DNA of 64,000 nt from Alviniconcha marisindica (GCA_018857735.1 JABMCL010001606.1:483501-547500); one strand, 5' to 3'; counted from the first letter of the stretch, positions 31,925 through 43,135 are shown. Translations and numbers: made by a program. Notes: generated by a model not told the origin, from the sequence alone.

Positions 31925-32097
31925 AGCGATGAGAGCCATTTTAATATTTCTATCACTGTGAGGGACAAAGCCACAGTGTTCATAAACCACAATTTTTGAA
32001 CAGAGAGGAGAGCCGAAGCGGAAACGAACCTAAGTTCTTCCGCTTACTAGCCTAACGCTTTACCGCCAGGCCAAACCGGCTCACCGCTGATCGTTTC
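31925..32097 (-). mobile_element. tRNA-derived SINE copy, inverted
   Basis: Minus strand reads GGTGAGCCGGTTTGGCCTGG, CGGTAAAGCGTTAGGC (A-box region), GGTTCGTTTCC (B box), GCTTCGGCTCTCC, then the body with GTGGCTTTGTCCCTCACAGT and AATATTAAAATGGC. Collinear with 47046-47230 and 1443-1602. Confidence 0.85.
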
Positions 32098-33007
32098 ACG
32101 CGCCAGAAGATTTATGAACTGTTTTGACCACGTGACGTGTTGCTACCAGCTGGCTCACAGCATCCTGATACTCACGCGTCTTCCGTCAAATCTACGTCTG
32201 CTCTTTGTGCAGTCAACGGTACCTTTCTTGTTCTAAAAATCTGTTAACTCTCTCTCTCTCTCTTGCTCGCTCGCTCGTTTGCTCGCTCCATCTCTTTCTA
32301 TTTGAAAATCACACGAAAAACTCCAGTGTTTTCAAGTATAAAACGATAGCACTGAAAATGACCATCCCACCCCCACTCCCACCGGCCATGTTTTATGGTC
32401 AAAGTATGAAAGAATTTACAATACTATACGTGAAGCTGGGCTGCTCGTTGTCATGAGTTGTGCCTAGGTACCAGCACCACGTCCCTACGCTTCAGCTTCC
32501 GTTCGTCCATTTCATAAACCCCTTCCCTTCGTCTATTTCATAAACCTCTTCCCTTCGTCCATTTCATAAACCGCTTGCCTCCGTGGCCAGTGAGGGGTAC
32601 AGCGGGGCGGGGAGGAAAAAGGAGAAACCATTAGCTACATTTCCGCCTCCGCAGAAGCAGCTATTTGTGTTCCCATGGCAACAAACAAGCATTGACATCT
32701 CGTTTCAAGAACGATAACTCTCCAAAAACATCCGAGCTGAAACGACAGGGAAGGGTCCACGTGCATGACATCAGCAAATAAAATTACCGAAACAACTTCA
32801 AGACTCTTGAGGGGGAGAGAAAAAAGCGCCGCGGTGCTAGCCAGTGGACATGGTTACAAATTGCCCATAAAGCGGACATCTTAAAGGCCGTCGTTCCTTC
32901 CACTCTGCAACAGGCATTTGGCCTTCCAATCCACACTGCCAACAGCAAAAACGATTTTCTGAGTTCCCCTCTCCCACCATCCCGATAAAGCATAAATTAT
33001 AGTTAAA
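32098..33007. other. No gene seen; small tandem repeat
   Basis: A (CT)n run lies at 32229-32245. 32507-32578 has three units of CCCTTCGTCCATTTCATAAA plus five bases (about 25 bp). Otherwise unique. Confidence 0.5.
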
Positions 33008-33122
33008 AGGGAGAAGGTGTGGGGGTGGGGCAGAAGAGAGATGCGCAAGTTTTCCCACCAGAGAAGGTGTGGGGGGGGGGGGGGGGGGGTGGTAGACGAG
33101 AGACGCCCAGGTTTCCCACCAT
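33008..33122. repeat. 55-60 bp tandem duplication with G run
   Basis: AGAAGGTGTGGGGG, then AGAGACGCCCAGG/AGAGATGCGCAAG and TTTCCCACCA occur twice; the second copy has a G20 run (33069-33088). Confidence 0.85.
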
Positions 33123-33974
33123 GGGTAAACCAATCAGAGAACACGTCACCGTCAACGTAAACTGCGGCCAGCAGGGGCGTGTTCCAGTGATAAAAAACAC
33201 ATCTTCTTGTCAGAGTAAGTAGTGCAGAAGCATCGAACTATTTAATACGACAGATGCCTTCTTCCGGTTCCACGCATGCTCGTTTAAAGAAAGAAACAAC
33301 AGCCCGCTGAGGGCAACACTAAAACTCTTCCTCTTCGCTCCCTAGGTCAGAAAGAAAGAAAGAAAGAAGTAAGACTAAAAGATAAAGAAACCATGGGCAC
33401 GGAGGCGTGCCCCCCCCCTCCCCATATGCAGATCAATCCGAAGAAGAGTCCAAGTGACTTTGTGCTGTGTGTGTGTGTGTGTGGGGGGGGGGGGGTATTG
33501 CTGTTGTTTTGTATTTATACTGTTGTCTGTGTGTGTTGTTTTATATCTGTCAAAAGAAAGCCACTTGCCCAAAATGGGGGGTGGGGGGGGGGGGGGCCGA
33601 GACTAATTCTAGCGCCGCTTCTTCCTTGCTACGTTTCCCCGACCTTCGTGATACGTCAAATCGAATACAGCTATATGTAGCCACCCATGCACATGCGTCA
33701 ATAGACCCCCCCCCCCCCCCCCACACCCCCCACCACACACACACACAAAGAGCCCCTCCGGCAGACTGCACGCACGCAAGTCATGGCGGCCTCGCTGGGG
33801 TGGAACAAAACCAGCTCCCTGTCCAGCTCCCAAAACACGGGCTGCCAAAGGACACGGTCTCCACGTGCCACAAAAGGTGCATGTTTATGGAACAGTCCTA
33901 TTTAAGAGCAGTCGATCCCCACAGCGGCATTTATGGAAGTGTGCACAGCATCATCATGGCAGTGGTCTGTGTGC
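33123..33974. other. No gene seen; G/C runs
   Basis: (AAAG)n at 33352-33366, G14 at 33482-33495, G runs at 33577-33596, C17 at 33706-33722. No exon recognised. Confidence 0.45.
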
Positions 33975-34296
33975 CCCATAGCTGTTTCAGTGTTCCGTGT
34001 GCCTCAGTGCTGTCTCAGTGTTCCTTGTGCCCCAGTGCTGTCTCAGTGTTCCTTGTGCCCCAGCGCTGTCTGTCTCAGTGTTCCTTGTGCCTCAGTGCTG
34101 TCTGTCTCAGTGTTCCTTGTGCCTCAGTGCTGTCTGTCTCAGTGTTCCTTATGCCTCAGAGCTGTCTGTCTCAGTGTTTGTTCCTTGTGCCTCAGTGCTG
34201 TCTATATCAGTGTTCCTTGTGCCTCAGTGCTATCTCAGTGTTCCTTGTGCCTCAGTGCTGTCTATCTCAGTGCTCCTTGTGCCTCAGTGCAGTTTT
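33975..34296. repeat. 28/32-bp minisatellite
   Basis: About ten units of TCAGTGTTCCTTGTGCCTCA plus GTGCTGTC with or without TGTC. It directly abuts the dispersed element at 34297. Confidence 0.92.
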
Positions 34297-34632
34297 AACA
34301 CTGTAAAGCTATAAATGTCCGACGGGTTAGACGGTTAGAATTTTATTGAATGAATTATTGTTTCAATTATTGTTTTACACTGTCGATCCGATTCTAGAAC
34401 GGACTCGCCAGACATCGCTGAATCAAGTTATCCTCACGGAGACAGGCTCGGACATTGTTAAAACAAAGTTACCTCCAGCAGCTGACTGGCAAGTCACCAC
34501 AATATAATTATATCCAAGTTACCATCGAGAATAGAGACCGAGCACGTCGCTCAGTCCAGACTACCAGTCAATCAAGTCTCTGATCTGACGATTCGCCAAC
34601 ACCACAGTCTTTCCTAGTATTGTTCTCGTATC
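34297..34632 (+). mobile_element. Dispersed element, copy 1 (unexpanded)
   Basis: Matches 35865-36510: AACACTGTAA, TATAAATGTCCGACGGGTTA, TTTTACACTGT, then GCTGACTGGCAAGTCACCAC, GAGAATAGAGACCGAGCACG, TCAAGTCTCTGATCTGACGA, TGTTCTCGTATCA. It contains only about two units of the 41-bp repeat that is expanded ninefold in the other copy. Type unknown. Confidence 0.8.
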
Positions 34633-35086
34633 AGTGGGGGGAAGGGTGGAGGGGAGAAGGAGGGGTGGAGATACGGACAGCGAGGGAGGGGAGAGGGAGA
34701 GAGAGAGACTGACAGACAGACAGACAGCCGGACATAAATGAAAAGAGAGAGAGGAGCAGTCCTCCACGGACACTGATGACCTGTCCACACTGACCGGAAA
34801 TAGTGGGGCCAGACAGAAGGCAACGGACGACAGGACGGGGTGGACTGCGGCGTTGCGGAGGATGACAGCCGCGGGGAGAAGCGCTGACCACTCGCTCCCC
34901 GGGGACAATTTGTCTGCTGGCCACTGACCATGAAGCCGACAGCGGTAATAGGAAGGGCCACGCCAGATAGACAGAGTTTCTATCGCACTGTGTCCATCGC
35001 CCCATCACGCAGCAACACACAGCCACGCTAGGGAATGTAGTCCACCTATCGCACTGTGTCTATTACTTTACTCCTCCGGTAAAACG
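34633..35086. other. No gene seen
   Basis: G/A-rich start then unique sequence. TATCGCACTGTGTC occurs twice (34981, 35048), a small direct repeat. Confidence 0.45.
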
Positions 35087-35087
35087 T

Positions 35088-35118
<31 letters not shown>

Positions 35119-35177
35119 TACACACACATTTAATGTGAGTGAGTGAGTGAGTGAGTGAGTGAGTGTGTGTGTGTTGG

Positions 35178-35208
<31 letters not shown>

Positions 35209-35230
35209 TGTGTGTGTGTGTGTGTGTTCA
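35087..35230. repeat. (AC)n, (GAGT)n and (GT)n cluster
   Basis: AC with interruptions, about eight GAGT units, then GT tracts with two interruptions. Confidence 0.96.
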
Positions 35231-35302
35231 CTATCCTTTGGATTATTACGTCTATGAATGCGTTTCTATGCCATTGATTTGAGTGACAATTTACGCGTTT
35301 AT

Positions 35303-35440
35303 GATTTTCTTTAATTAAGCTGTAAAGCGCTTTGGTTCTCTCAAAGCGCTCTATAAATTCCATATTATTATGTTTTTCTTTAATTAAGCTGTAAAGCGCT
35401 TTGGTTCTCTCAAAGCGCTCTATAAATTCCATATTATTAT
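35303..35440 (+). mobile_element. Retroposon 3' tail, tandemly duplicated (67 bp x 2)
   Basis: TTTCTTTAATTAAGCTGTAA, AGCGCTTTGGTTCTCTCAAA, GCGCTCTATAAATTCCATAT and TATTAT are present twice, identical. The GTAAAGCGCTTTG...AAAGCGCTCTATAAAT...(ATT)n pattern is a 3' end shared by many invertebrate retroposons; inverted at 27705. Confidence 0.85.
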
Positions 35441-35864
35441 GACAACGATCTGCAGACACATTTCGAGCGAGAGGTCAGTTAGTTGTTGGATTTTAACGTC
35501 CCGTCAATCGTGCATGGTCACCTCAGGCCGAATCACTAAATGAAAATTGTTTTACAGATACCAGTTCCAGACACAAGCCTGGCTTACAGTGGAACTGGTA
35601 ACGAAAGACGAGCAAAGAAGAAAAGAAAAAAAAGGCAATATAGATCGAGGGGGCAAAAAGTGCAAACGAAAAGAACACGTGTTCCTCTTGAGGGTTCTAA
35701 ATCAGATTCGATTTCCGAGACAGCCGTCTCAGACGACTGATTATGTGACAAAAGAGGGGGAATAGCCCCACTCGAGAATGGATAAGGTCATTCAAAGGGT
35801 CGATGTTTTCACGTGGGAGAGAAGGGGGGTGTTGGGGTGTGGGGGTGAGGCGACAGTCTGAACA
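35441..35864. other. No gene seen; family B-like fragment
   Basis: 35477-35540 (TTAGTTGTTGGATTTTAACG then TCCCGTCAATC) is a short piece resembling the left part of the dispersed TTTAACGTCC repeats. 35620 is A-rich. Confidence 0.45.
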
Positions 35865-36510
35865 CTGTAACTCTTATAAATGTCCGACAGTTTAGCCGGT
35901 TAGGAATTTACTTGACTGTTTTACACTGTTGATCTTCTTCTAGCCCAGACACACCCGGACATCGCTACATCCAAGTTATCCTCAAGGAGACACACTCGGA
36001 CATCGCTACATCCAAGTTATCCTCAAGGAGACACACTCGGACATTGCTACATCCAAGTTTTCCTCAAGGTGACACACTTGGACATCGCTACATCCAAGTT
36101 ATCCTCAAAGTGACACTCGGACATCGCTACATCCAATTTATCCTCAAGGTGACACACTCGGACATCGCTACATCCAAGTTATCCTCAAGGAGACACACTA
36201 CGACATCGCTACATCCAAGTTATCCTCAAGGATACACACTCGGACATCCCTACATCCAAGTTATCCTCAAGACAACATACTCGGACATCACTACATCCAA
36301 ATTATCCTCAAGGTAACACACCATATATATGTTACCTCCAACAGTAGACTGGCAAGTCATCACTAGCTATATATATATCAAAGTTACCTCCGAGAATAGA
36401 AACCCAACACGTCGCTCAGTACAGACTACTGGTAAATCAAGTCTCTGATCTAAAGATTTGCCAGTACCACAGACAGAAAGCTTTGCTACTACTGCTCTCG
36501 TATCAAGACT
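35865..36510 (+). mobile_element. Dispersed element, copy 2 with internal 41-bp array
   Basis: Same termini as 34297-34632. At 35947-36316 the internal block GGACATCGCTACATCCAAGT plus TATCCTCAAGGAGACACACTC is repeated about nine times with a strict 41-bp period. The right part (TAGACTGGCAAGTCATCACT, AACACGTCGCTCAGTACAGA, CAAGTCTCTGATCT) aligns to copy 1. Confidence 0.85.
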
Positions 36511-36730
36511 GACCAAAATACCGTTCTTGCAGCAAGACTGAACGAAATTCTACCCCATATCAAGACTGCTAGAAGAAAACAAGCTCTTCTTGTCTCAAGA
36601 CTGACTTTTAACGCTTAGTACTATTCTCGAGTCAAGACTGACTCAAACACCAGCTCATATCAAGACTAAAATGAAACACTGTCCTCGTATGAGAACAGAA
36701 TGACATGCTACCCTTGTATTAAAACTGAAA
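36511..36730. repeat. Degenerate 35-45 bp repeat
   Basis: CTCGTATCAAGACTGACC-AA-ACC-like blocks recur about six times with strong divergence, continuing from the right end of the dispersed element. Confidence 0.65.
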
Positions 36731-36825
36731 TATACTCAACCACTCATCGAACCACCACTCTGTGGTTAGACTCAACATCGGAAAACAATTGTTGTGTACA
36801 CGTATACAAAACTGAATACATTATA

Positions 36826-36877
<52 letters not shown>

Positions 36878-36890
36878 CACACACACACTC
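36826..36890. repeat. (AC)n microsatellite
   Basis: About 29 AC units with one interruption. Confidence 0.97.
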
Positions 36891-37136
36891 ATATATAAAT
36901 GTTGCATATTTTATATCACTGCGTACAAAATAGCGATTAATTCTTCATATTTGACGCCAAGGCAACAGCAAACGACGCAGAGCAAACGACTGTCACAAAG
37001 CGGGCACTCACAGGGTAGAACAAAGACTCCGAAAGCTCAGCATCAATGTTGTAAGACTACAGAGAGTTTCTTGACCGTTTGAATGAAGAACGCAGAGAAG
37101 CCACACACCGCAGAAGACCCACACACCGCTGTCAAA

Positions 37137-37138
<2 letters not shown>

Positions 37139-37168
<30 letters not shown>
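37139..37168. repeat. C29 homopolymer
   Basis: About 28-29 C residues in a row, the longest homopolymer in the window. Confidence 0.98.
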
Positions 37169-37214
37169 GCCTCAGCGGCCCCTCCTCACAGCGCCCTTAG
37201 CTGAGGAATGATTA

Positions 37215-37530
37215 GCCAGCCCAGTCAATGCTGCTTTATGTCCACATAGGCCCAGGACGGCCACCACGATTCTCACACAGCTCCCGAGCTCTGATCTTGC
37301 GTGCTTTAGTTCAATGTTGCTCTACGTCCACAGGGACCATATTAAAGACTATTAGGGATGTGGAGACCAGGATGTCCACCTCGACTTCCACACAGCTTCT
37401 AAGCTCTGATCTTGCGTGCTTCATTTCAATGTTGCTCTACGCCCACAGAGACCATATTAAGGACTCTTAGGGACGGTGAGCCCAGCTCGGCCACCTCGAC
37501 TTTCACACAGCTCCTGTGCTCTGCCAGCCC
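37215..37530 (+). repeat. Family B, three tandem copies
   Basis: Three units of about 110 bp: TTCAATGTTGCTCTACGTCC, ACAG, CATATTAA-GAC, TTAGGGAC, CCACCTCGACT, CACACAGCT, CTCTGATCTTGCGTGCTT. The linker CTGATCTTGCGTGCTT is shared, showing true tandem duplication rather than three insertions. Confidence 0.88.
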
Positions 37531-38654
37531 CGTCTCGGTCAGCCCTCTTTTCTAAACCCTCAGTCCGCCTGGAGCCGATCGATGGGTCGTTTCTGGCAAC
37601 TCTTGCTCCCCTGCTCCTCCCGCTTGAAGGTGTAAGTCCTTAAGGAACAAACCCACGCTTGAAGAGACCCCCTTAAAGGTGCACTAGCTGCGTCAGAGCT
37701 TCGCGACATTCTACAGACCGAGAACTTTGCGAGACAGAAATTGTGACTCATATGTCGGAGGCTAAGAGTGGTAAAAACGTGTTTTCTTGTTTTGCTCTTC
37801 CTCTCTCTCTGGGTGCGTGCGTGCGTGCGTGCGTGCGTGCGTGTGTGTGTGTGTTTCATGGGACACCGAGTTTTCCTTTTATTGTTCAATTTATCTGTTC
37901 GATTATCTATTCAGTTTTTAAGAAAGGGCAAACAAGAACCTCACATTCTATGTAACCCTAAGACTGGAGGCCCTTTAAGCAGGGACTGCACTGGCAGTCA
38001 GTGGACAAGCGCACGCCTCATCAAGAGCCCACTAACCACGAAGTGGACAAACACAGGGGCAGAAATGAGATCTGTGACTGACCAGCGGGGGCAGGCTATT
38101 GAGGAGAGACCTTTGGCAGCGGCACCGGGCGACGGTGACTGGCCATCGTGGGAACTGGGTATCGACAAGACGATCGCCGGAGTCTGGGACCTGACCGCCT
38201 CTCCCACTGCCCACTTACCCGCCGCGTCCCGGCGGCCAATTTGCTCCTCGGATTTGCCCACTGATTGGGTAAAGTCTGCCGCAACCACTCCTGCAGTTAC
38301 ACTGTCGTCGGAGTTCCGCGCCAACGACGGGGCTAAAAATCGGTCGTGTCCACAGTGGGATTACAGTTAAGGCATTGAAATCCGGGTTCCTCAGGAAGCT
38401 ATGTGAACTGAGACAGTGGCCAGTAGACAGTACTGATCCGACGGCTTGTCTTTTCTGTGTGTCTGCTCTATGAGTGACCTAGAACGCAGGGCGAAGTCGG
38501 TTCAGTACAGACTCGTTCTAGGACCCTTTCCGTCCATCCCCTGTTCTTCAGCATGAACTGCCTCACAATCAGCACATCTTACTCCGTGCATGAGAGAGAC
38601 TCGGCGAGAGATCAAATAACATTCAGTTACGAGGGTAATAGATACGCACATACG
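37531..38654. other. No gene proven; unique region
   Basis: An (GCGT)n/(GT)n tract lies at 37815-37852. 37990-38370 has an open plus frame of about 130 residues with no recognised domain. TTTTTATTTTT lies at 38661-38680. Confidence 0.4.
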
Positions 38655-38790
38655 CTGCTTTTTTATTTTTTATTTTTTATATCCAGCCGTCGCCTAAACA
38701 AATAGGGATCTAACTATAAAAATGTAATATTTTTCTAAGCTAAGACACACCGGTACGCACACAGAATAAATGAAATTTACACATCTCCGG
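38655..38790 (-). mobile_element. LINE 3' UTR fragment
   Basis: TATATCCAGCCGTCGCCTAA, ACAAATAGGGATCTAACTAT, CTAAGCTAAGACACACC and GAATAAATGAAATTTACAC align to 39975-40090 of the better LINE copy. A short family D piece follows (38788-38822, GGTGCCGGAAAGCGATGCTC). Confidence 0.7.
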
Positions 38791-39728
38791 AAGGTGCCGG
38801 AAAGCGATGCTCGGAGTGTGCCCTCTCCCTCTGCCCCGTCTCACGTTACTTGTCCCTCTGTTTCAGTCAGCACCAGGGCAGCCCAGCAGCCTTCACTCGT
38901 CCTTTCTCCCCTCCGTCGTGTCGGCATTGAATGCATGGTCCTCGCGAGTAACCCCCCCCCCCTCCCGCCCTTTCTTTTCTTTCTTCTGGATGTTCATCCG
39001 CCCTTCACGTGTTCATAGTGGAAAAACCCAAGTGCTAACTTAAAACATATTGTCTTCGCAGCGTCTGACTGACTGCTTGGCGGCCAGATTGCACCGCCAG
39101 CGACAGCGGAGGGGTTAATTCCATTCGTCTTCATCTCGCACTATCATCACTTATACTTATTGGCATAATACCCCCCACCCCCACCCCTCCCTCCTCTTTC
39201 CATCCCTTCTCTCCCTACCACACCGATTTCGTGTAGATTAGCAAAAGGAGATTGTGAAAAGCTAAACTATCAAACATCACAGACCCTGAATAATAAAGCT
39301 CTACTCCCCCCCCCCCCCCCCCCCCTCTTCAACCCGAGAGAGAGTGAGGGAGAGAGACAGACACAGCCAGACAGTGACAGAGAGGAAATCAGAAAGAGAA
39401 AGACAGAAGCAGAGACAATGACAGAAAGACCGACAGAAACAGACCGACAGACAGACAGAAACAGAGACAGAGGCAGACAAAAGCAGCATGAAAATGGAAC
39501 AGCAGCAGCAACAAACTGGGCCCAACTTCCAGTCTTGATCCCGCAATCTACATCGCTTCCTTGGAAGGTCATCTCAAGTTGCAACAAACGATTTCCCCCT
39601 CCTGGTGCAGCTCACAGCCCTCGCCCCACCCCCCATCCACCCGCGATGACAGACAGGTGATTCCACTTCGCCTCTGTCGTCTCCTTCAAAGGTCACACAT
39701 CAAAGATAGCGCCTACCTCTATGCGTGT
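38791..39728. other. No gene seen; C run and ACAG-rich stretch
   Basis: C21 at 39307-39327, degenerate GACAGA repeats at 39340-39480. Remainder unique. Confidence 0.45.
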
Positions 39729-39906
<178 letters not shown>

Positions 39907-39934
39907 ATCATAATAGACACAGAGATAGGCAGGA

Positions 39935-40590
39935 TAAAGTAAAATTCTTTATTTACAAGAGTAACAGACAAGTATGTATCCTTCCGTCGCCCAAACAAGG
40001 GACTACTATAGATCTAATATACAGGTACGCATTTTCTCAGCTACAACACACCAGTTACAACACAGGGGTGAAAAAAATGAAATTTAGACATTAAACATGA
40101 TCTGAGATCAAATCATCAGTAGCAAACATTATTGGTGGGTAAATGCACGGAGAATGGGAAAACATAACAAAGCAGAACGTTGCAGGCCAAGAATAACAAG
40201 TTTAACATGCAAGAATAACCAGTCAGAGCATAATGTATCACATATAATGTGATTTAAACCTTTTGGTGCTGGATGGCAATCTAAGAGAGTCAGGGGGTGA
40301 GTTCCAAAGAACACTGCCAGAAAGGCTAGACTTCAAGAGGTGCATCCAAGGGACTGGTATGTTGAGGTTTCTAGAATGTTGCCACTGGTTTCAGGAAAAT
40401 TTCGCCGTAAGAGAGGGTGGGACTTTTCCAGACATAACTTTGTGCATCAGAACTCCCTTGTTATAGTTGTCTTTCTTTGCGGGAAACAATGGATAGGAAA
40501 CAGTGAGTGGGGTAGAGGAAGGGATCAAAGTGGGGTGGGAAACGCCTAATAAAAGAAACTGAGTCAAATCATTCGGTGCAAACATTGCAC
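39935..40590 (-). mobile_element. Truncated LINE: end of ORF2 and 3' UTR
   Basis: A minus-strand coding remnant (40238-40590) is followed by a 3' UTR of about 300 bp ending CTTGTAAATAAAGAATTTTA, with AATAAA at 39948-39953. The 3' UTR aligns to 38655-38790. 5' truncation is usual for LINE insertions. The clade is not certain; the C-terminal motif order fits I/Nimb-like or CR1-like elements. Confidence 0.75.
40238..40590 (-). pseudogene. Broken LINE reverse transcriptase C-terminal region
   Basis: The minus frame reads YNKGVLMHKVMSGKVPPSLT then AKFS, a TGA stop (40391-40393), then continues in frame with LLKSSLSGSVLWNSPPDSLR and STKRFKSHYM to a TGA at 40238-40240. The pattern NK-V-M-KV-G--PP-L---F followed by LWNSLP--LR---S---FK is the post-polymerase C-terminal segment of many LINE ORF2 proteins. 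The internal stop makes it non-functional. Upstream the frame loses similarity. Confidence 0.75.
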
Positions 40591-41123
40591 AAAGCTCAAA
40601 AAAGGTGGAGAGGGGAGATGGAAAACCACAACCAGAGACAGCAACTGCTGGAACAATGCGGAGACTTTGATTATCCCTGAGGTAGAAGTGGAACATCCCT
40701 GTCACCGACAGCGCCATGTTGCCCAAACTAAGGCACGCAACGCACGCAGCAGGTTCACCTCCACATCAAAATTCTCTCCCCTGCTCACGCTCCGCCTGCA
40801 TCTGAAATCACATGGGAGTAATCGCCCCACGCCTTGCCACCATGCTGCCAGATCCATTATCATGCAGGTCATCAGGCCCCGCCCCCCGCCCTGTCCCGGA
40901 AATGAGTTTTGCAATTTTACCGAAGGCAAGATGCACGAGCTGTCCACAATCAGCGACAACGTTTGCGAATTTCGCAAAATACAAAGAAAAAATGACAGAC
41001 TAATTGACGGCATGATAAAGTGAGATCGAGTTCGACACATAAAGTTAAAATAAAACATGAGGTTTTGTTTCTCTTTTTCTTTGCTGCCATTTCTTTTCAA
41101 AAGACTTGCGTCTTTTCATTTTC

Positions 41124-41125
<2 letters not shown>
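40591..41125. other. No gene proven
   Basis: 40690-41010 has open frames on both strands and complex sequence; no domain recognised. Confidence 0.35.
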
Positions 41126-41162
<37 letters not shown>

Positions 41163-41327
41163 GGGGGATCTTAACCTATGCCCTGATTAATTTCAACAGC
41201 AATTAGAATTAACAAATTACGAAAACTTACGAAACAACTCCGTATGCAACAGACTCTCAAAATGGTCAGCTCAAACGCGATGGCAAGGAGAAAGCACTCT
41301 ACGCCGCAGTTTTGTTTTAATTTAGAG

Positions 41328-41392
<65 letters not shown>

Positions 41393-41393
41393 G
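41126..41393. repeat. Two (GT)n microsatellites
   Basis: 41126-41158 (about 16 units) and 41331-41390 (about 30 units), each followed by a short G run. Confidence 0.97.
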
Positions 41394-41429
41394 GGGGTGG
41401 GTAAATTTTATTTTATTTTTTATCCAAGA

Positions 41430-41730
41430 TGACCTCTAATGGTCAGTTGATAGGCGAAAGCGCTGTGCCCTGCATCTGCCCATTCTGCACAACCTCGATA
41501 GCAAAATGAAATCACCAAGCGGAAATATTCTACACTTCGTCCATCCAAGCGTACCTCAGACGGCCAGCTGACATGCTACAGCCAGCTGAAAGCACTCTAC
41601 GTCTGGTCCATCTGCGCTGACCTAGGATGGCCAGTTGACATGCTACATCCAGCAGAAAGCACTCTACGTCTGGTTCATCCAAACTTAACTCAGATGGCCA
41701 GTTGGCATGCTACAGCCAGTCGACGCACTA
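41430..41730. repeat. About 71-bp tandem repeat
   Basis: GATGGCCAGTTGACATGCTA, CAGCCAG-TGAAAGCACTCT, ACGTCTGGTCCATC recur at about 41565, 41632 and 41695; a more diverged unit lies at 41430-41500. Confidence 0.82.
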
Positions 41731-41756
41731 TTTATTGCACCTGGCTCCATTTAAGG

Positions 41757-41932
41757 ACCTCATAGTTCAGGAGCTGTGTGAGAGTGGAGGTGGCCATCCT
41801 GGGCTGTCCGTCCTAACGAGCCTTCTGGTTTCCGTGGACGTAAAGCTATATTGAACCATGCTTCGGCATTGGTCTCAGCTTGTCCCTAATATGTCAACTG
41901 ACATCTGAGGACATTAAGCATCACTTCATCAT
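41757..41932 (-). repeat. Family B, long form, inverted
   Basis: GGAGCTGTGTGAGAGTGGAG, GTGGCCATCCTGGGCTGTCC, GAAC-ATGCTTCGGCATTGG and CTAATATGTCAACTGACATC: the inverse of 16488-16655, nearly base for base. Confidence 0.88.
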
Positions 41933-42159
41933 CATCATTTAAGGACTTCGTCAGCCTGAATGTCAAGGGTGAAAACGCGAGAGGGTGAAACGGGTACATG
42001 TCTATGAGACTACATCTCACTCACATTAACGTTAAGCAGAGCGGGAATCAGCCTTCCAGTTACTGCAGTGTCAGCGCTGCCTGCTACTAACTGCCCTTTG
42101 TCTCCCTCACGGACCTCAGAGGTGGTGGAGACGCTGGCTGCGGACACAGCGATACGGGG

Positions 42160-42310
42160 AACGGAAAGTAGCGGGTGCAACAGGCACTCACTTACGGGCA
42201 AGCAACTCTTACACTGTACGCTATATTCTGACCCACTCCCGCCTGGCTTTAAAGAGTTCTCTGACAAGGGGACTTTTATTTCTGCGTCCGCGGGCCCCAC
42301 CGCTGACCTG
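42160..42310 (+). repeat. Dispersed repeat family C
   Basis: GCTATATTCTGACCCACTCC, GGCTTTAAAGAG, GGGGACTTTTATTTCTGCGT, CCGCGGGCCCC match 26525-26625 and 54345-54380. Confidence 0.65.
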
Positions 42311-42702
42311 TCGCTGACGCCTGTGTTGGAACGCGTGAAACGCCAGAAAATGGTGACCACACAAGCCAACAAACCAACACACGCACAGCCTCAGCGAGCC
42401 CCAACAGTATTTTAAACTCTTCATCGACTGCCCCACAGTGGTCAGCCAGTAAGCTGTGTCACTACGGCTCTGTGGACATGACGCAGGGGCGGCACACTAG
42501 CCAACATGGCCTAGCTGAAGTCTGGCTGAGCGTGGCATTGGCTGCCTGGCCATCATGGGACGGATGCGAGCCGTGCTCGGCTCGGCTCCGGCTTCTCTCT
42601 GAGCGCGGTTCGCGTTCCGCTGTACGTTATCTGACCTCATTCTGGAAGTTCAAAAACTCAGGAATCGCCGTAGTCGTAAGCATCATGGCGTACAAATGAC
42701 GC
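42311..42702. other. No gene seen
   Basis: Unique sequence; short open frames without recognised domains. Confidence 0.4.
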
Positions 42703-42953
42703 AACAAACAAAAGGAAGTTAACTAGCGCTCAAAGACGTCAGACGAACAGCAAAGGCTGAGTCGCCTACGCTAACTCTCACCTGGCACGCAAGTAGATAC
42801 CAGGAGCATAAAGGCCACTAGAGGTACATCGGAATCATCTCAATCATTCAGTAACGGATCAATTTACATTCAGGCTGGCTGAATACAGACGATGTACCTC
42901 TGGTGGAGTTTATATGTACCTGGTATTTACTCGCATGCAAGGTGCGCGTTACC
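42703..42953 (-). mobile_element. Family F repeat with 184-bp foldback end
   Basis: 42770-42953 is a near palindrome: left CACCTGGCACGCAAGTAGAT, ACCAGGAGCATA, AGAGGTACATCG; the right arm inverted reads CACCTTGCATGCGAGTAAAT, ACCAGGTACATA, AGAGGTACATCG. Arms are about 75 bp with about 80 percent identity around ATCATTCAG/CTGAATG. The left arm and the flank to 42703 match 15337-15428 inverted. As RNA it would form a long hairpin. Confidence 0.8.
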
Positions 42954-43135
42954 ACAGACGGCCCGGGTCTTTGATGTCTTCGTGTGATGTCTTTCGAGCG
43001 CTAATGACGGAGCCTCGCCAGTTTGCCTCGCCAGGTGGCGCTGGACACATTTGGGGTTGATCAGCTGCAAATTATCTCCCCTACACTCGCACGGTGGCGC
43101 TGGGCATATTAGAGCAGTGTGCAACGCGGCTCCAG

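Noticed and set aside
37768..38370. 200-residue plus-strand open frame
   Set aside because: Starts in a microsatellite, no recognised domain, no splice support; kept only as an unproven unique region.
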